NCBI RefSeq assembly: GCF_001653235.2
Contig: NC_035790.1
Span: 5,208,001 to 5,272,000, forward strand
DNA length: 64,000 nucleotides
Direction: 5' to 3'
Source of the DNA: Pochonia chlamydosporia 170
Taxonomy: Eukaryota; Ascomycota; Sordariomycetes; Hypocreales; Clavicipitaceae
Positions within the stretch are counted from its first letter, which is position 1, and every line of letters starts with the position of its first letter. The translations under genes and the position numbers were made by a program. The notes below the pieces were generated by a model. That model was not told where the DNA came from and made no database searches. It worked only from the letters and a program-made list of their open reading frames with translations. Below are positions 36,587-48,824 of this stretch, piece after piece.

Positions 36587-37718
36587 GATGGCGGGATGTT
36601 GATGTCGTTGCTGAGGTGAAGAGTTATGCTGTTGGATAAGAAGAGTGATGTGTGCTGATGAGAATAAATGCATTGAGATGGCGGTCGGAAGACATTTATT
36701 TATGCACTTGAATACACCATCGTGAAGGGTTCATATTGCCTTTCACGATGATAGTCCTGTGTCGGTGAGGCGGCGCATAATGCAAGAAACAAGTTACTCC
36801 GAGCTTACTGAACGAACTCAAAACCCTGATTCAGACTCATGTTCCGTAGGAAGATAGGCAAAAAGAAGAAGGCAGCGTCTCAGCCTGCTAGGAGTGAATC
36901 ATGTCTTATGCTTCTTGCAAAGGTAGGATGCTGACCGAAGGCTGGAGACTCGCAAATACCACTGTTTCATGAGGTATTTTTTATCGTAGGCAGCACGGCC
37001 AAGGGGGCCAAAAATACACTTAGCCTAGTCTGTCCTCACATTTTTCGGCGGAATACATCTGTAAGGCTGACTCTCTTCAGAAGCTGAACTTTGAGACGCG
37101 GTGATGGGCTGGGACAAGTCAAGACGGTAAGGGCATGAGTGTCTCACTGAACCGCTTCATCGGTTTGGGACTCGTAGTCGTAAAAAAGAGAAACCAGTCT
37201 TACATTTTCGTTGCTGCTTTTGGAATGGATTTGCTAGAATGCACGGGGCAATTCATACTACAAACGGTTTCTCAGCATCATGACACAGGCTGTATCCGCG
37301 AGACATCAGTTGTATGTACAGTGGGGGGTCAGAAGTATTTGAACTGGGAAAGGTATCGTATATCGCCTTGTGTGCTGAGGCATATTGGGCTGTGTTAGTG
37401 TATACTTGGATATGTTCAAACACATTGGACCACAGGCTGTACTCTACGTGACTTCGTCATGACATGATACGAGAATATGTGGCTTGTGCAGTCTCAGAAG
37501 GGATTCACGGCTTAGCCGGTGGTCGGATAATCATCTGCGAATAGGCTGTGTTACTTTGAGACAGAACGAATGAGAAGACGGCACGAGAAAGCAATGGCCA
37601 TTGTAAGTACGTCGTGTCTTTGGTATTTACAGAAATGTTTTAGAATCAAGGAACCAAGAAAGCTTTTGCATGCTCCGTAGCATTAACTCTAACTAGGGAT
37701 GAAATTCGAAAGTCCCAG
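36587..37718. other. Intergenic
   Basis: About 1.1 kb with the secreted-protein promoter and the 3' region of the Ran-binding gene. No other gene is seen. Confidence 0.6.
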
Positions 37719-39662
37719 TCAGGTGGCTGAATCGTCCGTATATGGATCGAACCCAACCCGCTGTTTTGTCTCCCTGCGTAACTTTTCTCTTTGGGAACCG
37801 GCGACCCCGGTTGTAGACGTCTCCTCTAGAAAGAATGTCAAAATATGATCTGGGATTGACAAGTGAGACATCTGCTGAAACTCTTGGAGTCCTACCAGCC
37901 GTATCATCATCTCTAAGAGCGACAGTGATGTTGTCACGGCGCTGAAGGGTGGTGCGACTGCGTCTTGACTTTGCTTTTGGTGGGGAGAAATATCGGCGAC
38001 TTGGTCTTGGTGGACGGTTGCATTTTCTTGGATAGAGCACTCCGCCATCTCGGTCAAGAGCGAAGAATCCAATAAGCACTGGGTAGCCTTATCGAGAGAG
38101 CAATTCGCAAGGTCGTCGATACCAGTGTCGTCGATACCAGTGTCGTCGATACCAGTGTCGTCGATACCAGTGTCGTCGATAATATGCGAGTCTTCTTTGC
38201 AATCAATTCTGGAAGTGTTGGTGTCCTCGTCGCCTTCGCTCTCCTCTCCGCCATCAACATCTTCCACAAACATCTCCAAGGCTAGCCATTCCGGATCAAG
38301 ATGGTTTGGCAAATTGGAGAAGGCAGTGGCCTTTCCTTCACTTTGATTTAATACGGTATTATGGATTTCGTGATGTATTTGCATATCGACAAGATCTTGA
38401 TCTTCGTCAGAATCCTTCTGTTTGGCACTATCGCCTCTTTCACCTGTACGGGGCGACCCTGTTGGACACTCGACTTTGGTTGGTTCTTGCGTTGCAGCGT
38501 TTGCGTCTCGCTTGAGAAGCAAAACCGGTCGATTTCCTTCCTCTGTGGTATTTCGAATGTTGAGGAGCTTCCCTGTGTCGGTGTAGAATATTTTTGAGAA
38601 TTGGTGAGTCGGAATGCGTTCCTGTCGACTTGGTAAGCATCCTGCTCTGTGGGGAATGCCAGTTTCATTATCATGATGTAGGCGACCATCATTGAGATCT
38701 TCTATGAGATCCAAATAATAGTGATATTCTTGACAATTGGTGCTGCTGTTCCGGTCACTGCCTTGTAGGTGGTGGCGTGGTATTACCCAGTTCTGATTAT
38801 AGCGATAGAGGCGCGCCGTAACTTTGTGCATGACCTCTTGCCATATTGGCCTTCGATAATTTTCGTCCAACCCATAATTATTCGTATAATTATCCCATGA
38901 GTCTCTGTTGTCACCATTTGGCGCCGTGTGGGCGAGGAACAACATGTACAACGATAGACTGAAAGTTGGCCCAATTTGCACTGGCTCTTTCGAGCCTCGC
39001 GCAAACAGAGAGTCCCCCATTGCAATAAATGTACTGGCTTGAAGTAGCCTAGACGGAGATATTGTAGGAGGGAGCGAGGTGGACAGTGTTTCCCCTGAGG
39101 CGGTAATGGCCAGTTGCAGCAGCGGAATATCTCGATCAATACGATCCAGGAGGCTCTTCATATCGGCAATAACCTTTAACAAATGCTTCTCTGAATGCTT
39201 TGAAATTCTTATCCGACCAGTGGTAGGCTCGGAACCGCTGATTGTCGCCATAGCATCTTCCACATCTCTTCCTAGCGACACGATTCGTCGGTGGAGTGAC
39301 TTGGTGACTGGAACGGCTGACTCCAGAAAGACATTTCCTCTGCCAGACCTGCATGATATTAGACTAAATTCGTCCTGGCACGTTTGGAAAGCTTACTTCA
39401 ACTCAATAAGGTCGATAGCTGGAGAAATAATCTACCACTGTCAGAATAAAACAATACAGTTGCCTTCAGCATGAGGGATCACCTTGATTTTGCATTCAAG
39501 CAACTTTTGTAGTGATGCCAATTCTTTCTCCAATCTTCGATCATCGACCTTTTTTACAAGCCTGGAACATTGATCCAGTGCGTAGTTTGAGGTCAAGACA
39601 ATGCCGGACCGCACAGCGTATCTCATTGCCTGCATCCCAATCAGGGCTAGGAATTGGTCCAT
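37719..39662 (-). CDS. RanGTP-binding protein (Yrb30-like)
   Basis: Fungal RanGTP-binding protein related to yeast Yrb30, which binds the GTP form of Ran/Gsp1. Exons are 39662-39483, 39431-39397 and 39348-37719. Introns are 51 and 48 bp, and the product has 614 residues. Splicing yields the conserved N-terminus MDQFLALIGMQAMRYAVRSG, then KIIISPAIDLIELKSGRGN, FLESAVPVTKSL and SLGRDVEDA. SFSLYMLFLAH-type and WVIPRHHLQG segments follow. From about residue 270 the chain is low-complexity and acidic, with a TGIDD tandem repeat. The C-terminus regains order (SLLEMMIRLVGLQEFQQMSHLSIPDH). The second exon is only 35 nt, so automated gene models may miss it. Confidence 0.88.
38111..38180. repeat. 15-bp in-frame tandem repeat
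   Basis: Between four and five copies of a 15-bp unit (TCGTCGATACCAGTG on the + strand) encode Thr-Gly-Ile-Asp-Asp repeats in the Ran-binding protein. The copies are identical, so the array is probably young and length-variable. Confidence 0.95.
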
Positions 39663-40426
39663 GGTATCGATTCAAGGGTGGCGGCTTGGCCACGGTTGGA
39701 GAAATTCGAGAACATTAGTGTAGAAGAATGAAGTAACGAGTAAAGGGAGAAAAACAGATGGGACATCATTTTCTTGCTAGCAGTGAATCTTCAGTGAATG
39801 GTCGAATTGAACATTTCACTAAGTAAACAAATGCGGACAGTGCGAGTATTGCTCTCTGCCCCTCCCGTCCATGTGCCTGGTGTAGAGTGGCCTGGGTATA
39901 TGGTCAAAATGGGCTGGCTGCCTGCTTCGTTGCATACCCCTGAATATCAAATTGGCACATCTCACAGGACTGGTTGGTTCGCACAATTCAACAATTGAGT
40001 CATTAGAGTTGTGAACTAGTGGCATGTCAAGGCAGCAAAACCAGGATTAAGACAGTGTGCGTTCAGATTGAACATGTACTGTGCTAACCCCTCCACCTGC
40101 AACCTCTTCCCGCGTCATTTGGTGGGGCTCGAATTTTCACAACCTCCACCAAAAGCAATCAGGCGGAACGATATACAGGCCCGATCATCTCGAGAGATCG
40201 CTCTGACGCCTAGAACCTCGCCCTACGACAATCCGAAGAGGCGAAGCTCGTTCCAAGTCGTTTGAGTCACAGCTAAGATACCAACGATCTAACTTGAGAC
40301 TCATCAGGCAGCGACGCCCGCCGACAACGAAGGGCAATATTTAGACGTGTTTGCGCGGACATTTTTCTGTTTGCGGACCCGCCGAAGACCATTCTTCAAG
40401 CAATTTTTCGTCGCTAGCTCGTTAAA
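39663..40426. other. Divergent promoter, Ran-binding and SUP35
   Basis: About 760 bp shared between two divergent housekeeping genes. No gene is seen. Confidence 0.65.
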
Positions 40427-42710
40427 ATGTCGAATCTCAACTCGTGGGAAGACGATCCTTCTGCTCAGGACGAGAATCTTTCTCGGAGAGCGCAGCAGCA
40501 ACTCAATGTGAACGCTGGGCAGGGCCAGGGCCAACAAGGAGGATTCCGCCCTGGTGCCTCCTCCTTCCAGCCTGGTGCCCAGTCATTCCAGCCCGGTCAA
40601 GCATACGGTGGTGGTTTTGCCAACCAGTATCAGCAGCAGCAATACTACCAGCAGGGCTATTATCCTCAGTACGGTCAGCAGCAACAGCAACAGCAAGGAT
40701 TCAACCAGTACAATCAGCAAGGAGGATATGGCGGTGGCTTCAGCCAGAGTTATAATCAGGGATATGGTATGCGGTTTGGAGCTATTTTGAGTGGCCTGAT
40801 GAATACAAAGCTAACTATTCCATCTAGCTGGCGGTTATCCCCAGTACGGCCAACAGCAAGGTCAGGGCCAGCAGCAGCAACCTGCGCAGACAGCTGCCCC
40901 TTCTGCTCCCGCAGCCGCAGCCGCAGCCGCAGCCGCACCAGCTGCCCCCAAGGTTCTAACCAAGGAGGGTGGAACCAAGGTTCTCAGCATTGGTGGCGAT
41001 ACTTCGGCTCCCAAGCCTAAGGCTAAGGTGCTTTCGATTGGAGGAACATCGACGCCAAATAAAGACAAGGAAGAGGCGAAACGCGAGCCATCGAACAAGC
41101 CAGAGGCAGGACAGAAAGCCACTGCCGCCAAAGCCATCGAGAAGACTGGCGAGAAGGCCGGGAAGGCCGCCTCATCAGGCAAGTCTTCTGGCAGGACGTC
41201 ACCAACTCCATCGTCTGGGAGGTCGAGCCCTTCTGGTCCTGGGGAGAAGAAAGCCCAGCGCGAAGCCGACGCTGTCAGCAAGGAACAAGCCGCCGATGTT
41301 GATGACGAAACTCTGAAGGAAGTCTACGGAAAGGAACATGTCAACATTATTTTCATTGGTCACGTCGACGCCGGCAAGTCTACACTGGGCGGTTCTATTC
41401 TCTGGACCACCGGCATGGTTGATGAGAGAACGATGGACAAATACAAGAGAGAAGCAAAGGATCTCGGCCGAGAGTCTTGGTATCTGTCATGGGTCATGGA
41501 CTTGACCAAGGAAGAGCGATCCAAGGGCAAGACTGTCGAAGTTGGTCGAGGTTTCTTCGAAACCGAAAAGCGAAGATACAGTATTCTGGACGCCCCTGGG
41601 CATAAGACCTATGTGCCCAACATGATTGGAGGAGCCTCGCAGGCTGACGTTGGTATTTTGGTCATCTCCGCCCGTAAGGGTGAATACGAGACTGGTTTCG
41701 AACGTGGAGGACAGACCCGTGAGCATGCTATGCTTGCCAAGACACAGGGTGTGAACAAGTTGATTGTCGTCATCAACAAAATGGATGACGCTACGGTCGA
41801 GTGGTCTAAGGAGCGCTATACGGAATGCACCACCAAGCTCTCTCAATTCCTGAAAGGCACAGGCTACAACTTGAAGACGGATGTCTTTTTCATGCCTGTT
41901 GCCGCGCAATCCTCCCTGAATATCAAGGATCGCCTGCCCAAGGACATTGCTCCATGGTGGGAGGGCCCATCTCTGCTCGAGTATCTGGACGGCATGAATG
42001 CTCTTGAACGCAAGATTAACGCACCATTCATGATGCCCGTCAATGCCAAATACCGAGATATGGGCACTATGGTTGATGGCAAGATTGAGGCTGGTGTTGT
42101 CAAGAAGGGCATGACTCTCGTTATGATGCCTCGCAAGCAGAATGTGGAAGTGTCTGCGCTTTACGGCGAGCAAGAGGATGAAGTCTCGATTCTGCAGTGC
42201 GGTGACCAAGTGCGAATGCGTCTCAAGGGCGTGGAAGAGGAAGACATTTTGCCTGGATTCGTGCTCTGCTCGCCAAAGAGACTCGTCCACTGTGTGGCTG
42301 AGTTTGAGGCACAGATTCGTATCTTGGACTTGAAGAGTATCTTGACTTCTGGGTTCAATTGTGTTTTGCACGTTCACTCTGCCATTGAAGAAGTCACTTT
42401 TGCGGCTTTGTTGCACAAGCTGCAGAAGGGTACCAACAGAAAGAGCAAGAACCCTCCTACACATGCCAAGAGGGGAGACAGCATCATTGCACGCATGCAA
42501 GTGATTGGTGGCGCTGGATCTGTTTGCGTGGAGAAGTTTGATGATTATCCCCAGATGGGCCGTTTCACTCTTCGTGACCAGGTACGTATTGCATTATCAT
42601 TACAAAGCTTACAGACGAGTTGAACTGAGGCTAATAACACTTGTCTATCACAGGGCCAAACAATTGCCATTGGCAAGATCACTAAGCTGATTACCGAAGG
42701 CTCAGAGTAA
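40427..42710 (+). CDS. SUP35: SUP35, eukaryotic release factor 3 (eRF3)
   Basis: GTPase that works with eRF1 in translation termination. Exons are 40427-40766, 40828-42581 and 42654-42710. Introns are 61 and 72 bp, and the product has 716 residues. Residues 1-130 form a Gln/Gly/Tyr/Asn-rich prion-like domain (FQPG repeats, then YYQQGYYPQYGQQQQQQQGF), followed by Ala-rich and Lys/Glu-rich M regions. The GTPase core has GHVDAGKST (291-299), DAPGHKTY (from 368) and NKMD (430-433), then two beta-barrel domains ending in GKITKLI. Intron 1 falls inside the prion-like domain. The last exon is 18 codons. All G motifs are intact. Confidence 0.97.
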
Positions 42711-45700
42711 ATGAAGCTAACCTATAGGATGCAATCATTAACTCTGCATTGATGAAGTCACGAGATGTCCCCGGACTCCATGCTTGGTTTCAGAGGGAAG
42801 AGGAGGGAGACGGCTGGATTCGGAAGGGAGAAAAGGCAAAAATTCATGAGTGTGCAAGTCAAATAGACTCTGAATAGCGTCGAGCAAAGCCGTATCTTTG
42901 ACGAAAGAATGCCGGCGGGTGGAATAAAGGTCATCGGAGACATGGGGAGCAAGATAGCCTTTTTAACGGAGGCGGAGAAGCGGATTTCCGTAGATAGCAT
43001 ACGACGATCTCAAGCGTTAGATGGATGGCCTCGAAAAAAAGATGAAAGCTATTCCCTCCAGTACTGAGCGATACCTTGATAGGGAAGATGCAAGATAACG
43101 ACGGCCAAGACGTGGATTGCAGCAGATGTGCACAAGATACCAGGTATTGTGAAATGGGTAGCCAATGGTGACGAGCGTCTATGTGCTGACAGCCTGTATT
43201 GAAGAAGGCTGGTGTGACAGGTGATGAGCCGGACTTGTTCGCAAATACGCTTCGTATCTACGACCAGCAAGCGACGAGCAACAGTACAGATACGACACGG
43301 AAGGACACGGGATGCGGCTCTTCCAGGGAAGCGGGCGTGTGCAGGCCTTCAATGCTGTGGCACAAGTGCGGTTGCGACAGTACCAAGACATGCTACTCCA
43401 AGGACAGGTACAATGACACACAAAACCAGCATCGTGACGTGCGTCAAGAAAATGGCACTTCCGGCCTGGTCAAGTGTGTGGGGAAGCCCCAAACGTGGGA
43501 CATGGAGGGGAACCAAGATTACTGTTGCAAGAACCACCCAAAATTTCATGACCACAATGTCCCACGTCAACAAGGTGCAATTGCAAAAAAATTGGACGAA
43601 AAAGAACCGGGACTTTCACGTGTCGGCCAATGCACAACCCACAGAAGCACGCCCCCCTTCTGCCCGCTATGCAAAAAAGCACAGAGCCAAGGTCAAGTAA
43701 CTGGGATCCACTCTCCGAGCCCGACACGGAACGGCGCCAGCGAGTGGAGATTTGGACGCCCGATTGTGGAGACGGCGGCCAGAATGGGCGTGGCCGGAAG
43801 GGGGACGGATTCGGAAGGTATGCGATGAATTGTGCAGATTTCCGTTGGTTAAATTGGGGGGAATTTTTTAAAGGGAGAGAGAGTTTTTGGACGGATTGTG
43901 AAGCTGGGTGTAGGTGAGTGTTGAATGGCGATTGAAGCGAAATTTCTAAAATTTCTGGTGCTGATTTTGAGGGACACCTTGCACATTGGAAACCTTGCTA
44001 CATGTGGTGAAAGAAAACTCCTGCCTCCCGAAAGGAATATGATGAACGCGGCACGGAAAGGCAGAGGGTGTGTAGCGGAAGAGCACGTCCAATGAGGTGC
44101 CTTGCGAAAGGACATTGCGATTGTGCGTGTTGGATGTGGTATGCGGTTGGCCATGGTCAGGGGTTGGACTACACCGTTCTTCTGTACGATATGCAATGTA
44201 CATTTGCGCGTCAACCCGTCAGCAGATACCGGAGTCTTTGCCGTGTACTTGCTGAGAAAAGACGGCTAGCCTGCATGCTGAGATGGGATGGATAGCTGCC
44301 CAAAGAGGGAGGGTTGGCATATGCAAAAATACACATCACCTGGGTGCCCAACTTTACTCATGCACACTTTACATATCATTTCCAGATATCTGCGGGCGTG
44401 TCGATAGACGTATTTTTCAAAATGAATCTTCTTTACTTGTACTTTTTTCACTTCCGATACTCATTTCTTGAGCCGAAAAGGTCATGACGATGGGCTCTTG
44501 AAGCCGGAGAAAGTCGGAACAGCGTTGTCAGCGGCGATCCAGCCAATCATGTGGGGGCATGTAGTTTTTTTGCCGTGGAGCCGAGACTCTGCATTTTGTG
44601 TTTTGCAATTGAAGGGATCCATTTGTTCTGATGGATATGTGGAAGTGTGTGATTTTGCGGTGACGGTTGACGGGATGTTGGGGTGGTACCTGATTTTGAG
44701 GGCTGGGATCGGGCTGGTGCGGGAGGATTGAAGGTGAGTACTCCGTCGATGGAAGGATATGCATGGTTGCTGGGAGGTGCATGGATGGAGTACATGTGCA
44801 TGTTGTATTTCATTGCAAGTTCACGCATGGCAATATGAACGATTTTTTTTTTCTTCAAAATTTTACTTCTCGGGGGCGATAAATTGGCCACAGAAAAATA
44901 CGATAAACGGCTTGGCATAGCACGATAAATAACAAAAAAAACAGTCATACTTTAGGAAACCAGTCATACCAGACGCTTCGACATGCAGCCATTCTCATGC
45001 CAAGTTGCCAAAGCTGGTACCTGGACCCAGGAGGGGCGTGTGCCTTCAATCTTCTTTTCCACTTGCATGGTCCAACACCCAGAAGGATGGGCTGCCTCCG
45101 CGGAAAGAGGCTCAGCCAGGAGATACGAAAGTGCAAATGGAAATAAGTGCACAGGGGTCAATCAATATTCGGAAGAGTTGCCAAAATAAAGCCATTTCCG
45201 GGCTACCATGTCCGACGTCTCCTCTCAATTCAATTCCAGACGTTGTCGTGGAAATGGAGAAAATCAGAGAATCTCTGCAGGTCATGTGGCCTGGCTAGAA
45301 ATGATGGACTGGGGGGTCAAGGAGCACAGTAGCTTGGTGCCAGCCAGAGAACCGGGTGTCGTTTACTCTCCCCACAAACAAGCGGGTGGCTGGTTAGTGT
45401 CTGGTGTGTGTGCTTCTATTTTCTGTTACGAGAGATGGACTCCATGTTCGGGAGTAAGGTGAAAATTTGCTGAAAGTAGACTGGGAGGGGAGTCTGGAAT
45501 CTGGACGTGGAATCGCGGGGTACGAGGCTAGCTGTTCTCATCGATGTGAGTAGGGTGTCTTTTTAAGGTATACGGTGCTTTTTTGACGGGCTGAGCTTTG
45601 TACGGTCAGATTTAAAAATATAACAACACGATACAGAGTCTGGAGTACAGCAAGTCCAGCCGCAAGGTCATGTATGGATTCACGGCCCAACTATAATCAT

Positions 45701-48700
45701 GGCCTGGAGCGCAGTAGCCGCTTGCACGCCTTCGGCTCGGCAGCTCTGTCGAGATGAGCGGCAGTAATTGGAATTGCCACAGAAGCTGTGCTGGGCGAAG
45801 GCTGAACACCTTTCATTGTCAGCGCAGTACGTATTGTCATGTGTCCGTTTACCATGGACGTCCTTTGACGTCTGGCCAAGTAAGATGCATGCTTTAGGTC
45901 GGGGGGGCCGAAATTATGCATATTCTTCGAGGTGCGCCCGCGAGGGTTTACAGGGTGGTCAATTTTGCGTTAGGTGCTGTCAGTATTGTGATTTGTGATT
46001 CACAGCTTGACATGAGGATGTTCTACCAAGGACTTGACATTTGCGAATTAGAAGCGGCCGAAGGTGTGAGGTGTTGGTCTCGGGAGTTGTGTGCCGTTGC
46101 TCTACGGGAATAAAGACATAGCAAGACATAATCTTTGCATTTTTGTACAGTATCTCTACGGAGTACACATGATACTGGTTTGTACCGCAGTGATATGGGC
46201 GTCGTTTCAGAAAGCCCCATTCTCTGTCAAGGTGAACAAAACGGTCTGGTTCCTATCGAATCATGCCGTCGACCCGTTCCTGATATTGCCGAAACAGGGT
46301 GGCCGGGTTGCAGGTCTTGTACTCCGTATGCTGTCTGACTTGGATGAATGAATCAAATTTGATGCTTCTCTGCATGCAAAGGTTCGTCCCATGTCTCGGC
46401 CTGCAGAATGTACTTAAGTACCCAGCCAGAGTGTGCCGATGGTGACCGACAGCTGGGCAAACAATGCATGACGATGCCAGTGGTGTAAAAATGCAGGCAG
46501 CACGTCGACGTTTCGTAGTTTGTCTCATCCTGGCCGTCGCCATGCTAAGCTAGTGGCTGGTTAACGACGATCTGATGGTCTAGACGGAACGGAAAACCGG
46601 AAAGAGGGTGTTAAAGCCATAAGATGGCGTAGTCATGTCTGGTCCAAAGAAAACATGGAAAATTTTTCAGCATGCAGATTAGATGAACATATTGGATGGT
46701 GTATTAATATAACCCTGCATTGGTATCGCGATTTGGGTCGAGAGGTGTATGCTTTCGCGGCTGGATATTGATACCTACATGTACAGTACCTATTAGGTAT
46801 ATTGACTGTCAAGTCTATGATGCAAGGCAATCGCGATCTGTGCAGACTGGAAGCCCCATCACCCCAACTACAAGTACTCTATACTCCGTAACAGGGGCTG
46901 GAGGGCATTCATTGCTCAAGCTGGCAGGAGCCAAACAGGCACTGGGCTCTGGCGTCCCTCCATGTTCCCACTCCCAGTCTGGTGGCATTCAGTGTTCAGC
47001 CAGCAAACATTCAATGTTGGATGGTGACTCTCAATGTCAAGTCTGTCTACATTGACTCTACACGTTGACCTCACCTCGAGCACGTTTTGGATGCTTGGCT
47101 TGGGTAGAACACGGCAGGGCTATAATGGAAGAAGAATTACCCTGTAAATTGGATTAAAACGGAATACCAGTCAGGAAAGAACAGTAATCCGGGAATTGAC
47201 CACGTTCTACATTCTTCGGTACATGTTTGGTTCTCCCGTCCCGACATTCTCCTACATCCGGCGCTGCGGACAGGCGCACTGACGGTCGGAAGCCGCGAGA
47301 GAAGCCGCGATGCATTCAACTTCCAGTCCAGTTTCGGGTAAATGGGAGACTACGGACAAGACAAAACAGTATTCCAAGCTTTCGAGTACCTTCACCGTAG
47401 TGACGATTGACAGTTAAAAAGGAGGCTATTTCCTTGCTCACCTGAAATTCATTCGTCTGACCGCTGATTTATTTTGCAAAAGACAAGCAATCTTGTTTTC
47501 ACCGAGCTCGATCTTGATCACTTGACCACTTGTTTGGGTCGATAGCTCTTCCCTGTTAAGCACCAAGTTGTTACCTAATTGACCATTCCTCGGCCACATA
47601 ACAACTGCTCTACGCCCGCAGTGCAGTCTGCTTCCGGCCAACACCAGAACAAATATTGAACCAGACCTGAAACTCTGCTTCTTTTTTGCCAATACAATTA
47701 CTGCCGCTTGTTACTCAACATAGGCACCACCTGGAGCTCAGCCAATTGCACTTGCACTCTCGTCGTCTAAGACGCGGCAAAACGGCAAAAACGAACTCAC
47801 AATTGCGGGACACTGTCGTTGCATTAACTGCAGACTTGTTCTGGCACTCGCTTCTCCCAGTTGGAGCCATCAGCGTTCCAAACTTCAATCCCTAGGTACC
47901 TGCCTGTAGGTACCCCAGGTCATTTTTCAGCGGCGTCAGCCCCCCAGCTCTAGAGCCTGATTCCCCACGCCAGAGGCCCAGACGCCCCCCGTCCGCATCC
48001 AACCAGTGGTCCATTTGGGGCCTTTTTACCTTTTGGTGGCTCCTCGGACCCGCGCCTCATCCTGCTGCTGAGTCTTGAGCGCTTGCACCAAATCCCTGGC
48101 TTTTCCAACCCTCTAGCCAAACACAGCCCGAAGAAACCAAGGCCATTCCGGTATAATATCGTGGCAAGTCCTTTTTGCATCACCTGCCTCGTCGTCGGAA
48201 GCCAGAGCGACCCAAACCGCCCCCCCAGCTGCCCGCCATTTGCCCCCCCTTGCTCCACACGACTGGCAATTGGTACTTGTCCGTCTCGTCATCACCAAAG
48301 GCACCAGACATCTCACATTTCTCCTCCAAGATATTCACCTGCAATCCCGTCCGTTTTATTCTATTTCACGCCCCCCCTTGCCAGGTAACGGAGGCACAGC
48401 ACTGTCATACAACTCTACAATAACAGCATACTTTTTTTTCAGGTATTCTCGTACCTGACCAGCATTCCCACTTGGTGCACTGCGCCTCGACGAATTACAC
48501 TCCTGCTTAGACGCAAAAGCGCCACAGCCTTGCCGCTATCATCCCCAGTTCCGTCTTTGTCCTGTCCGGTCTGGTTCTCTCACACAAATCAGCACACTCT
48601 CACACACACACTCCAGCTTTCACACGCTTTTTCTTTTGCACAATTTCACACACGACACATCAAGTCGGTTTTGGATCCCATTCTTCCTCGGATCACACCC

Positions 48701-48824
48701 CCCCTGCCACTTCCCTGCTTCCCACTTGGTTTGGTTTCCGCTCCGACCCAGGTACCCAGAATTCCCTGTGCAAGCCGAGATCGAGCAACCAGACACTCTC
48801 GGTCCCCAAGATTAATACATAAAG
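42711..48824. other. Gene-poor region upstream of PCK
   Basis: About 6.1 kb with no recognisable gene. An open frame at 43199-43828 (+) has no domain and overlaps others. TACTCCGTA/TACGGAGTA motifs occur near 44735, 46157, 46318 and 46879, and a TAGGTACC-type element is near 47892. The last kilobase is C/T-rich with CA tracts (48597-48615), as expected for the promoter and leader of a highly expressed gene. Confidence 0.6.

Noticed and set aside
41487..42500. 337-codon open frame antisense to SUP35
   Set aside because: It is a by-product of codon bias on the other strand, with no domain and no independent signal.
43199..43828. 209-codon open frame downstream of SUP35
   Set aside because: It has mixed composition, overlapping frames on both strands, no domain, no signal peptide and no splice context.
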